A stretch of DNA of 64,000 nucleotides, from contig CAIKBL010000040.1 in the NCBI GenBank assembly GCA_903825645.1, positions 62,001 through 126,000 on the forward strand, written 5' to 3'. The notes beneath the pieces were generated by a model, which was given only the letters and a program-made list of their open reading frames with translations, searched no databases and had not been told where the DNA came from. Below are positions 56,063-64,000 of the stretch, piece after piece; the first letter of the stretch is position 1; each line of letters opens with the position of its first letter. The stretch comes from an uncultured Pseudomonadota bacterium. GTDB taxonomy: Bacteria > Pseudomonadota > Gammaproteobacteria > Ga0077536. The translations under genes were made by a program, and so were the position numbers.

Positions 56063-58927
56063 ATGAAACGCTCCGCACGATCCCAGCCCGAACGACCGAG
56101 GCAACCCCGGGATCTGGAAGACAGGTTTGCGGCAGTCACCCACGACCGACTCAGGCGCGCCTTCGAAACACTGTCGCCGCGCCAGCAGGATCTGGTCGAA
56201 ATGATCCCGCTACTGTTCCATCTCAGTCATCCGCTGTTACCTGGCTACTGTGGGGCAGAGACCGCCTACGGCATTGCCGATTACAGCCCGACACGCGGGG
56301 CCCTCGCCGCCGCCCGGCGACTCGTGCGCTCCTTCAAGCAGGACGCCCATGTCCTGCGCAAATTTGCGATTCGGGGCATGTACCTCATGGGCAGTGCCGG
56401 CACAGTCGCCTATACCCGTGACAGCGATCTGGACATCTGGGTCTGTCATGCCGGGGATCTGGCCGAGACGGCCGTCGCTACCCTGCAGCAAAAAGCCGTG
56501 GCGATCGAAGCCTTTGCGCTGACCCAAGGGGTCGAAGTGCATTTCTATGTCTTTGATGCCGAGCGGTTTAGCCGTGGCGAGACTCTCAGCCTTTCAGGCG
56601 AGAGCAGTGGCAGCTCCCAACATTTCCTGCTCCTCGATGAATTTTATCGTTCCGGTCTCCTCCTCGCCGGCCTGAAACCGTTGTGGTGGCATGTCCCCCC
56701 GGAGGCCGAAAACCGCTATGACGCCTTCGTGGCCGAGGCCATACATGCGCGCCGTATCACGGCCGGGCATTATGTCGATTTTGGTGGGATCCCCGAGATC
56801 CCGCCGGCGGAATTTTTTGGCGCAGCACTGTGGCAACTCTATAAAAGCATCGAATCGCCCTACAAGTCGGTGATGAAGCTGCTGTTAATGGAAAGTTATG
56901 CCGCTGATTACCCCAAAGTCCGCCTGCTCAGTCATCGGTATAAGGAGGCCTTGGGGGCCACCGACACGCGGCTCGACGATCTCGACCCTTATCTCGCGAT
57001 GTACAGCCGGCTCGAGGATTATCTGCTGTCAAAGCAGGATACGGTGCGCCTGGAAGTTCTGCGCCGGGCGTTCTACCTCAAGGTAAATGAAGCGTTGAGC
57101 GGGCCTGCCGATCCGCGGCAGTCGCCGTGGCGCCGTGAAGTGATTGCGCGTCTGGTGGCGGCGTGGGGGTGGACGCCGTTACAGATCCAAACGCTCGATC
57201 GACGCGCCGAATGGCGTATCGACACCGCACGTGAAGAACGTCGCGCGCTGGTGAAAACGCTCCAGAAGAGCTACGCCGTCCTCTCCGAATTCGCGCGCAC
57301 CTCGGGCCACACGCAACACATCACCGCGGCAGATCTCAATGCGCTGGGTCGCAAGCTGTACGCGGCCTTTGAGCGTAAGCCCCACAAAATAGATCTCCTG
57401 ACCCGCGGCATTTGCCAAGCCCCCATCGAGCCAGCCCTGACCCTGTCACATTCCACCGGGACTGACACGCAGATCTGGCTGCTTTATGCGGGGCGACTCG
57501 AACCGACAGAGCTCGCCGGCGTGCCGATCCTCAAGCGCAGTGACTCGCTTCTCGAAATCCTCACGTGGTGCCACTTCAACCATCTCTTCGATAACCAGAC
57601 CGAATGGCACCTTTTCTGTGATGGACAGCGGCAACCGCTGGGCGAAATGCGACGACTGCTGGAGGCCCTGACCGAATCATTTCCAGGCCGCGAACCGATT
57701 ACCACCGAGATGGCCGATCTGTCGCGCCCGCCACGGATCACGACAGCCGTCTTTATGCTCAACATCGGGTGCGATGTCAGTCCCGGCGGCCTGGCGCAGG
57801 GCGATGTACTGACAAGCAGTCACAACGATGCCTTCCAGTTTGGCGGGACACGCACCAGCCTGCTCGGGACGGTCGATTTGATTTTGGAGACCAGCTGGGG
57901 GGAGCTCTATGTGTACCGCTACGTCGGTCAGGACGCACTACCCCGCGCCTTGTGTGCGTTGGCAGAAGGCAATCCGCAAGCATTAGCCGTGCCTCCCCGA
58001 GTCTACTGCGCCACCGCGGATTACGGGCCGCAGATCCGCCACCGCGTCGAGACCTATCTGGGCGATAGCCTACCCTTTCTGCTGGGCGCGAACGATGCCC
58101 AGGCCCGCCATCATTTGGTTGGCGTCGGCGAGACCTATCACGAAGTCATCCGCCTCGCGCGACACGCCGCTTTTGTGGTCCACCGCAACGCACTGGGACT
58201 CATCAAGAGCCTGGGCGAGCCGAGCCTCCATTTCCGGCAGGTACGTTTCGATCCCCAAGGAGTCGAGCGCTCACCACTTGCCGCGGTTTATCAAGTAAAC
58301 CAACCAGACCGGATCCAGGCTTTCATTTGCCTGCGGGCGGCAAAACTGGATGTCTATGTTCTCGATGAGGCGGGTGATCTGTATGTCGAGCGCCAGATAG
58401 GGCAGACCGTACGCACCACCGTTAACCATTTCAACCGCTTCTTCCAAGGCTTACGGACAGTTCAGGCCAACCATCCACAGGGCGCGATGAGTCCGGCCGC
58501 GGTAGAGTGGTATCAACTCACCGAAACGGGGAGTCGCGGTTGGCAGGCGCAGGCGCTGAGCCCTGGCAGCGCAGGTCTCTCACATTATGTTTCGTTACGC
58601 GTGTTTGCCGATCGGAATGCGGCGGGACAGGCGGAATTCACCTGCTATTGTGAAGATCAAGAATTCAGTTCGCGGGAGCACGGGGGACAGTTGTTCAAGG
58701 CGATTGCCCGCCACCTCCTCGCCTCGCGGGCTCGCCAGGAAAACTATCCGGTCTACATCACCCAACTCGAATTATCGGAGCGCTACGCCGTTCGGCACAG
58801 TGGGGTTGCGCGCCGCACGGTGCGGCTATTGGAATTCAAAAAACGGATTGAATATCACCTGACCAAGGCGCTGCGAGCCGAGCTCACCGATCCCCCGACG
58901 CCCAGCCCGCTGCCCGCGACCGCCTGA
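56063..58927 (+). CDS. cyaA: Adenylate cyclase, class I
   Basis: About 954 residues (963 if the TTG at 56036 is used). The catalytic nucleotidyltransferase core is clear: YLMGSAGTVAYTRDSDLDIWVCH with the metal aspartates, then HFLLLDEFYRSGLLLAGLKPLWW and ALWQLYKSIESPYKSVMKLLLMESY. The C-terminal regulatory half (after residue 540) resembles the E. coli protein, which responds to the glucose phosphotransferase system. It makes cAMP. Length is longer than E. coli CyaA (848 aa). The start is not certain because neither ATG nor TTG has a good Shine-Dalgarno; E. coli cyaA itself uses TTG. The downstream DUF815 gene follows by 65 bp. Confidence 0.94.
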   Translation: MKRSARSQPERPRQPRDLEDRFAAVTHDRLRRAFETLSPRQQDLVEMIPLLFHLSHPLLPGYCGAETAYGIADYSPTRGALAAARRLVRSFKQDAHVLRKFAIRGMYLMGSAGTVAYTRDSDLDIWVCHAGDLAETAVATLQQKAVAIEAFALTQGVEVHFYVFDAERFSRGETLSLSGESSGSSQHFLLLDEFYRSGLLLAGLKPLWWHVPPEAENRYDAFVAEAIHARRITAGHYVDFGGIPEIPPAEFFGAALWQLYKSIESPYKSVMKLLLMESYAADYPKVRLLSHRYKEALGATDTRLDDLDPYLAMYSRLEDYLLSKQDTVRLEVLRRAFYLKVNEALSGPADPRQSPWRREVIARLVAAWGWTPLQIQTLDRRAEWRIDTAREERRALVKTLQKSYAVLSEFARTSGHTQHITAADLNALGRKLYAAFERKPHKIDLLTRGICQAPIEPALTLSHSTGTDTQIWLLYAGRLEPTELAGVPILKRSDSLLEILTWCHFNHLFDNQTEWHLFCDGQRQPLGEMRRLLEALTESFPGREPITTEMADLSRPPRITTAVFMLNIGCDVSPGGLAQGDVLTSSHNDAFQFGGTRTSLLGTVDLILETSWGELYVYRYVGQDALPRALCALAEGNPQALAVPPRVYCATADYGPQIRHRVETYLGDSLPFLLGANDAQARHHLVGVGETYHEVIRLARHAAFVVHRNALGLIKSLGEPSLHFRQVRFDPQGVERSPLAAVYQVNQPDRIQAFICLRAAKLDVYVLDEAGDLYVERQIGQTVRTTVNHFNRFFQGLRTVQANHPQGAMSPAAVEWYQLTETGSRGWQAQALSPGSAGLSHYVSLRVFADRNAAGQAEFTCYCEDQEFSSREHGGQLFKAIARHLLASRARQENYPVYITQLELSERYAVRHSGVARRTVRLLEFKKRIEYHLTKALRAELTDPPTPSPLPATA

Positions 58928-58992
58928 CACCCCCTCAGTGCTCCGTTACAATGGTCACGGCGCCCATCCATGACAGTTTTCAGGTTTTTCCC

Positions 58993-59865
58993 ATGAGCAG
59001 TGCAGATGATTTTTTCGCGCGTGCAGATGCGCTCCTGATCCGTCTTGAACGCCTCGCGCCCCCAGGCGACACAGCCCGGGTCGAGGAGGGCGTGGCTTGG
59101 CATTGGCGCAAACGCAACGGCATCGGGACGTTGTCCGCGATCCGGCAATTCAATCCGATTGCGCTGGCCGATCTTCAGCACATCGATTTCCAACGGGACG
59201 AGCTCGACCGCAACACCCGTCAATTCCTGACCGGCCTTCCGGCCAACAACGCGCTGCTTTGGGGACCTCGCGGCACCGGCAAGTCCTCGCTCATCAAGGC
59301 GATTTTCAATGCGTATGTAGGGCAAGGCCTGCGGGTGATCGAAGTGGAGCGCAGCGACCTTATTGATTTACCCGAAATCGTCGAGCTCCTGCACGGCCGG
59401 TCCGGACGTTTCCTCGTTTTTTGTGACGATCTGGCCTTCGATGAGCACGACTCGAGTTACCGGGCGCTCAAAACCGTGTTGGATGGCTCGCTGGCGGCCA
59501 CTCCCGATAACTTGCTGATCTATGCCACTTCCAACCGACGCCATCTCGTACCGGAGCGCTCGCGCGACAACCAGGACGCCAAGGCCGTCGATGGTGAGAT
59601 CCACCAGAGCGAAGCGGTGGAAGAAAAAATTTCGCTCTCGGAGCGTTTTGGTTTGTGGTTGTCGTTCCACCCCTACAACCAAGACCGTTACCTCGATATC
59701 GTGAGTCACTGGCTGCAATCGTATGGCTTATCCGAGATCTCTCCCGAGATCGAACGAGCGGCGCTCCAATGGGCACTGTTGCATGGCTCCCGCAGCGGAC
59801 GTTCAGCGTTTCAGTTCGCCCGAGACTGGGCCGGCCGCGCCGCCCTCGACAAGTCCGGCCCATGA
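58993..59865 (+). CDS. DUF815 P-loop ATPase
   Basis: A 290-residue AAA-like ATPase of the DUF815 family. Walker A is LLWGPRGTGKSSLIKAIFN, Walker B is FLVFCDDLAFDEHD, and the sensor region is LLIYATSNRRHLVPER. The N-terminal part (residues 1-65) is helical and species-variable. No substrate is known; such proteins resemble chaperone-type or IstB-like ATPases. The stop overlaps the next gene's start (ATGA), so it is co-translated with the purine phosphoribosyltransferase. Confidence 0.87.
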   Translation: MSSADDFFARADALLIRLERLAPPGDTARVEEGVAWHWRKRNGIGTLSAIRQFNPIALADLQHIDFQRDELDRNTRQFLTGLPANNALLWGPRGTGKSSLIKAIFNAYVGQGLRVIEVERSDLIDLPEIVELLHGRSGRFLVFCDDLAFDEHDSSYRALKTVLDGSLAATPDNLLIYATSNRRHLVPERSRDNQDAKAVDGEIHQSEAVEEKISLSERFGLWLSFHPYNQDRYLDIVSHWLQSYGLSEISPEIERAALQWALLHGSRSGRSAFQFARDWAGRAALDKSGP

Positions 59866-60419
59866 GCGATCCGACCCCCACTGAACTGGCGACGGTCCGC
59901 GCCGAAGCCGATCGGCTGTTTAGCCCGCCGGAGATCGAAGCGGCCGTGCGCAGGATGGCCGCCGCGATCACGGCGCGCCTTGCGGCTGCCCATCCGCTGC
60001 TGCTGGTGACCATGACCGGTGGACTGGTGCCGGCGGCACTCCTCTTACCGCATCTGGATTTTCCGCTGCAGGTGGATTATCTCCACCTCACGCGCTACGG
60101 CACTAAAATTTCCGGCGGTGGACTAGAGTGGATCCGGGAGCCGCCTGCCCAGGTCAGGGGCCGCTCGGTCCTGTTGATTGACGACCTGCTGGACCAAGGG
60201 CTGACGCTCGCCGCTGCGACCGCGGCCTGTACCGCGCGAGGGGCACACGAAGTGCTGACGGCCGTGCTGATCCGCAAGGAGATGGCGACGCGCCCCGGGC
60301 TGACCCAAACTGATTTCCACGCCCTGTCTACGCCCGATCGCTACCTTTTCGGCTATGGCATGGATTACAAAACCTGGTGGCGCAACGGCCCGGGCATTTA
60401 TGCGGTGAAAGAGACATGA
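59862..60419 (+). CDS. Hypoxanthine-guanine phosphoribosyltransferase
   Basis: A 185-residue type I phosphoribosyltransferase. The PRPP-binding motif is SVLLIDDLLDQGLTLAAAT, the purine-contact loop near FGYGMDYKTWWRN, and the N-terminal TMTGGLVPAALLL helix fits the HPRT family. It salvages hypoxanthine (and perhaps guanine) to IMP. It overlaps both neighbours by four bases (ATGA). The downstream MTIP would produce hypoxanthine, the likely substrate, so the pair makes a short salvage route. Confidence 0.9.
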   Translation: MSDPTPTELATVRAEADRLFSPPEIEAAVRRMAAAITARLAAAHPLLLVTMTGGLVPAALLLPHLDFPLQVDYLHLTRYGTKISGGGLEWIREPPAQVRGRSVLLIDDLLDQGLTLAAATAACTARGAHEVLTAVLIRKEMATRPGLTQTDFHALSTPDRYLFGYGMDYKTWWRNGPGIYAVKET

Positions 60420-61171
60420 CCAAACTCGCGATCATTGGCGGCAGCGGGCTGGATAAACTGGGGACGCTGACGGTGCTGCACGAGCACCGTCTACTCACCA
60501 GCTATGGCGCGCCCTCTGCAGCCCTCCTGGAGGGCACACTGGACGGGACGCCCGTGGTCTTTCTGCCCCGGCATGGGCCAACCCATGCCCTTCCGCCCCA
60601 CGCCATCAATTATCGGGCTAACATTGCGGCACTCCGAGATTTTGGCGTTGAGACCATTCTTGCCGTCACCGCCGTCGGCGGGATCGGCGCCGGGGCCAGT
60701 CCGGGGATCATCGTCATTCCCGATCAGATCATCGATTACACCTGGGGCCGCGAACACACTTTCTATGACGGCAAGGATGGCACGCTCGACCACGTGGAGT
60801 TCGGCACGCCCTACAGCGCACCTTGGCGAGCCCGCCTGATTGCCGCGGGGCACAGTCTTGGGCTGCCGATGCTGGAGACGGGAACCTACGGGGCGACGCA
60901 AGGTCCCCGACTTGAGACCGCAGCCGAAATCGCGCGCATGGCGCGTGACGGCTGCACCATTGTCGGGATGACCGGGATGCCCGAGGCGGCGCTTGCCCGT
61001 GAGGCGGGTCTGGGCTACGCCAATTGTGCGCTGGTGGTGAACTGGGCGGCCGGGCTGAGTGATCTCGCCATTTCGCTCGCTGACATCGAACGCGAACTCA
61101 AGGATGGGATCTCAGGCGTGGTACGTTTGCTCAGTCTGGCAGTGCGTGCGGATCACTCGCCGGCACCTTAG
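60416..61171 (+). CDS. S-methyl-5'-thioinosine phosphorylase
   Basis: A 251-residue member of the MTAP/PNP family (LAIIGGSGLDKLG, LPRHGPTHALPPHAINYRAN, TYGATQGPRLETAAEIA, MTGMPEAALAREAGLGYANCA). The base-recognition residue is Asn in VVNWAAG, which fits 6-oxopurines instead of adenine; the protein therefore resembles MTIP, which cleaves methylthioinosine to hypoxanthine and methylthioribose-1-phosphate, more than MTAP. It is coupled by ATGA to the HPRT gene, whose substrate would be the hypoxanthine released. Its 3' end overlaps csiV by 41 bp on the opposite strand. Confidence 0.88.
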   Translation: MTKLAIIGGSGLDKLGTLTVLHEHRLLTSYGAPSAALLEGTLDGTPVVFLPRHGPTHALPPHAINYRANIAALRDFGVETILAVTAVGGIGAGASPGIIVIPDQIIDYTWGREHTFYDGKDGTLDHVEFGTPYSAPWRARLIAAGHSLGLPMLETGTYGATQGPRLETAAEIARMARDGCTIVGMTGMPEAALAREAGLGYANCALVVNWAAGLSDLAISLADIERELKDGISGVVRLLSLAVRADHSPAP

Positions 61172-61826
61172 GTGCATCGACAGCACGGCTGGGCGGCGCT
61201 GGTGGGGCGACTACAGGCGACTGCCTATCGCCCGGGGGCTCGACCAGCGAGATCTGAATCAACAATCCGACCAGTGGATGGTCGAGGTAATGGAGATCAT
61301 CCGCCGCCACGCGCCGCGTCTCCGTGAGCACCACTGGGATATCGCCAGGTCGGGCCACAAAAGTCGAATCCAGCCTGAAATCGCGGCCTAAGGGCTGCAC
61401 GCGGACGGTCCCTTCGAGCTTGGCAGGCAGACCCACATCAGCAGGCGCTGCGGTGAGGTTGGTCGATAACCAGACCGGATGGCTGTCATCGCTCCGCTGC
61501 CGCCAGCCGACATGAAAGAGCACCTGCAGCCCCCCCCCATGGCGCGACAACGTCCGCCAAGCACCTGCTAATTTAAGCGCGCTGGGGGGGAGTTGCTGAT
61601 AGGCGATGGACACCGCCGGATCACCCGGGGATTCCGCGACCGTCAAATGGGTCGCCGTCGAGAAATCGGGTGTCTTGCTGGTCACCCAGGCGCTGGGATC
61701 TGGGGTGGGGTACTGCAGCGCAATCACTTCCACTTGTACCCAGTCGACAGCCCAGGCCTGCGCCATGCCGCCCGCCAGGAAAAGGCCCAGTACCCAGCGT
61801 AGGTATCGCGGGGATCCACCGTTCAC
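61131..61826 (-). CDS. csiV: CsiV-family periplasmic protein
   Basis: A 231-residue exported protein: signal peptide about residues 1-27 (RYLRWVLGLFLAGGMAQAWA), then a beta-rich region (VDWVQVEVIALQYPTPDPSAWV; YLDHPLVGLLIQIS) typical of CsiV, which assists peptidoglycan-related or cell-shape functions in some gammaproteobacteria. It ends in a Pro-rich tail. The GTG start at 61826 overlaps the mfd stop (GTGA), and mfd-csiV is a common order. Functional details rest on family knowledge. Confidence 0.82.
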   Translation of the reverse strand: MNGGSPRYLRWVLGLFLAGGMAQAWAVDWVQVEVIALQYPTPDPSAWVTSKTPDFSTATHLTVAESPGDPAVSIAYQQLPPSALKLAGAWRTLSRHGGGLQVLFHVGWRQRSDDSHPVWLSTNLTAAPADVGLPAKLEGTVRVQPLGRDFRLDSTFVARPGDIPVVLTETRRVAADDLHYLDHPLVGLLIQISLVEPPGDRQSPVVAPPAPPSRAVDAPKVPASDPHALPD

Positions 61827-64000
61827 CCGAGACTCCGCAGGACCTTTTCTACCTCGAGAAACCGGTTGGGGGCATCGGGCATGTCAGCCTTCAGACGCAG
61901 GCGTGTCTCCCCTTCCATGCGGTAACGATTACCGCTCTGGATCAACTTGATAACTTTCATCGGATCGATATCGGGATTGGGACGGAACTCGACGAGCCCG
62001 CCCTGACGTCCGAAATCGATGCGCCGGATCCCAAGCCGGGCGGCAACGAGTTTGAGCGCCGCCACGCGGAACAAATTGTGCACGGGCTCCCGAAACTCAC
62101 CGAAACGATCGATCACTTCCTCTTTCAGTCCCTCTAAATCCTGCTCGTCAAGCGCGCTGCCGATCCGCTTGTATAACACCAGTCGGGCATGCACATCCGG
62201 CAGATAATCCTCCGGCAGCAGCGCCGGGATGTGGAGTTCAATCTCTGTGCCACGGGGCTCCTGATCGGCTAAATCAGGTTGTCGCCCGGCCTTGAGCGCC
62301 GCAACTGCTCGGTTGAGCAGCTCGGCATACAGGCCAAAACCAATTTCCTGGATATGTCCGCTCTGCTCGTCGCCGAGGATTTCGCCAGCCCCACGGATTT
62401 CCATGTCGTGGGTCGCGAGCGTGAAACCGACGCCAAGATCTTCCATCGCTTCTAGTGCATCGAGACGTTTAACCGCATCCGCGGTGATGGCCTTACGCGG
62501 CGGGGCGATGAGATAGGCATAGGCACGGTGATGAGAACGTCCGACCCGACCGCGTAACTGGTAGAGCTGTGCTAGCCCGAATTTATCCGCGCGATTGATG
62601 ATCATCGTATTCGCGCTCGGCACGTCAATGCCTGTCTCGATAATCGTGGTACACACGAGCACGTTGCAGCGTCGATGATAAAAATCGAGCATGACCTGCT
62701 CGAGATCGCGCTCCCGCAACTGCCCGTGCGCAAACTGGACACGGGCTTCAGGAACCAGCGCGGCGATAGTCGCCGTCAGCTTCTCGATGGTCTCTACTTC
62801 GTTATGCACGAAATACACCTGCCCACCGCGCGCAATTTCGCGCAGGATGGCCTCCCGAATCAACTCATCCGACCATTCATAAATGAACGTTTTGATGGCC
62901 AACCGCTTGGAAGGTGCGGTCGCGATCACCGACAGTTCCCGCGTGCCGGCCAGGGCCATGTTGAGCGTGCGCGGAATGGGCGTCGCGGTCAGCGTCAGAA
63001 TATCCACTTCGCTGCGCAGGGCCTTCAGCTGCTCCTTCTGACGGACCCCAAAGCGATGCTCTTCATCGATGATGACCAGACCCAGATCTTTGAATTTGAG
63101 ATCGGGGCTGAGCAGTTTATGGGTCCCCACCACGATGTCCACGGTGCCATCCGCCAGTCCGGCGCGCGCGCCGCGACTCGTCTGTGCATCGCTGAAGCGG
63201 GATAACTGTTCAATTTTGACCGGCCAGTCGGCGAAGCGATCTCGAAAGGTCTGGTAGTGCTGCTGGGCAAGGAGCGTAGTCGGCACCAGTACCGCAACCT
63301 GTCGTCCGCCGTTGACCGCGATGAAGGCAGCACGCATCGCGACTTCGGTTTTGCCAAAACCGACGTCACCGCACACGAGGCGATCCATAGGCTGTGACCG
63401 CTGCATGTCCGCCGTGACAGCTTCAATGGCCGCGGCCTGATCCGCCGTTTCTTCAAACGGGAAACCTTGTGCAAAACTGAGATAGGCGTCGCGTTCAAGC
63501 TTAAACGCGTGACCGACACGCGCCGCCCGCTTGGCATGAATTTCCAGCAATTCTGCGGCGACATCTCGAATACGTTCTGCTGCCCGACGCCGGGCTTTGT
63601 CCCATTGCCCACTCCCCAACTTGTGGAGGGGAGCCCGATCGGGATCGATGCCCGTGTAGCGGCTGATCAGTCCCAGAGACGCGACCGGGATATAAAGCTT
63701 GTCACCGTCGGCATACTCGAGCTTGATGTATTCGTTCGCCGCATCGCCGGCGGTGATCACCTCAAGGCCGAGGTAGCGACCAATGCCATGGAGCTCGTGG
63801 ACAACGGGTGCCCCCACGCGCAACTCCGCCAGATTGCGCACAACCGCTTCCTGATCGACATTACTGCGGCGCCGACGACGACGCTGCGCCGCACGCTCCC
63901 CGAACAGTTGGCTCTCGGTGATGAGGGCGACCGCGGGATCGTCCATCTCCACGCCCTCGGCTAGCGGCGCGACGGCAAGCCCCAGCCGACAATCCCCTTC
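61823..64000 (-). CDS. mfd: Transcription-repair coupling factor Mfd (C-terminal part, runs off the window)
   Basis: The visible 725 residues hold the RNA-polymerase-interacting CarD-like domain (VGAPVVHELHGIGRYLGLE ... YIPVASLGLISRYTG), then the superfamily 2 translocase: Walker A LVCGDVGFGKTEVAMRAAF, the DEEH box VIIDEEHRFG, motif TLTATPIPRTL, and QLRGRVGRSHHRAYAYL. The C-terminal D7-type domain follows. Mfd removes stalled RNA polymerase and recruits UvrA. The N-terminal UvrB-like half lies beyond position 64000. It is translationally coupled to csiV. Confidence 0.97.
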   Translation of the reverse strand, partial: EGDCRLGLAVAPLAEGVEMDDPAVALITESQLFGERAAQRRRRRRSNVDQEAVVRNLAELRVGAPVVHELHGIGRYLGLEVITAGDAANEYIKLEYADGDKLYIPVASLGLISRYTGIDPDRAPLHKLGSGQWDKARRRAAERIRDVAAELLEIHAKRAARVGHAFKLERDAYLSFAQGFPFEETADQAAAIEAVTADMQRSQPMDRLVCGDVGFGKTEVAMRAAFIAVNGGRQVAVLVPTTLLAQQHYQTFRDRFADWPVKIEQLSRFSDAQTSRGARAGLADGTVDIVVGTHKLLSPDLKFKDLGLVIIDEEHRFGVRQKEQLKALRSEVDILTLTATPIPRTLNMALAGTRELSVIATAPSKRLAIKTFIYEWSDELIREAILREIARGGQVYFVHNEVETIEKLTATIAALVPEARVQFAHGQLRERDLEQVMLDFYHRRCNVLVCTTIIETGIDVPSANTMIINRADKFGLAQLYQLRGRVGRSHHRAYAYLIAPPRKAITADAVKRLDALEAMEDLGVGFTLATHDMEIRGAGEILGDEQSGHIQEIGFGLYAELLNRAVAALKAGRQPDLADQEPRGTEIELHIPALLPEDYLPDVHARLVLYKRIGSALDEQDLEGLKEEVIDRFGEFREPVHNLFRVAALKLVAARLGIRRIDFGRQGGLVEFRPNPDIDPMKVIKLIQSGNRYRMEGETRLRLKADMPDAPNRFLEVEKVLRSLG

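Overview
The window is a G+C-rich chromosomal stretch from a gammaproteobacterium. The evidence is gene content and order: secD-yajC-tgt-queA, the nrdR-ribD-ribE-ribBA-ribH-nusB-thiL riboflavin block, a class I adenylate cyclase (cyaA), an mfd-csiV pair and an S-methyl-5'-thioinosine phosphorylase. The host is probably environmental. It carries an aerobic benzoyl-CoA (box) pathway, flavin monooxygenase and GMC oxidoreductase genes, BBP2-type outer-membrane porins, and PEP-CTERM/exosortase-system genes. I cannot name the genus.

Layout. 1-2.9 kb: end of a Sec/queuosine cluster on the minus strand (secD partial, yajC, tgt, queA), then tRNA-Leu(CAA). 3.2-15.6 kb: accessory metabolism and alkylation repair (VOC protein plus aromatic FAD hydroxylase, ABC-F protein YbiT, MFS transporter, FKBP, alkB, GMC oxidoreductase with an NTF2-like protein, HIT protein, an unrecognised 454-aa protein, ogt-alkA). 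15.8-19.4 kb: two tandem paralogous porins with long AT-rich leaders and strong 3' hairpins. 19.8-22.4 kb: APH-type kinase, FMN-binding protein and two MaoC hotdog proteins. 22.4-31.7 kb: benzoate locus. Benzoate-CoA ligase is translationally coupled to two M14 metallopeptidase paralogues; a flavodoxin is divergent from boxR-boxC-boxB, and the space between them holds operator-like repeats. No boxA is present.

31.9-40.9 kb: a convergent double locus of transglutaminase-like proteins, circularly permuted ATP-grasp proteins and alpha-E proteins, in which one arm has ATP-grasp and alpha-E fused and the other arm has them split. 41.1-46.1 kb: HpcH/HpaI aldolase, the PEP-CTERM TPR protein PrsT, and a PEP-CTERM surface protein preceded by a near-consensus sigma-54 promoter. 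46.3-49.1 kb: decayed mobile DNA (IS66 fragment, tyrosine recombinase fragment, frameshifted IS3-type transposase) bordered by a decayed second copy of the 3' end of thiL. 49.1-55.8 kb: thiL, nusB, riboflavin genes, nrdR, glyA. 56-61.2 kb: cyaA, a DUF815 ATPase and a coupled purine-salvage pair (HPRT-like and MTIP). 61.1-64 kb: csiV and mfd (partial).

The most interesting parts are the fused/split ATP-grasp-alpha-E-transglutaminase double locus, the coupling of two unusual M14 proteins and a flavodoxin to a box cluster without boxA, the sigma-54 promoter of the PEP-CTERM gene, and the thiL 3'-end remnant beside the insertion graveyard.
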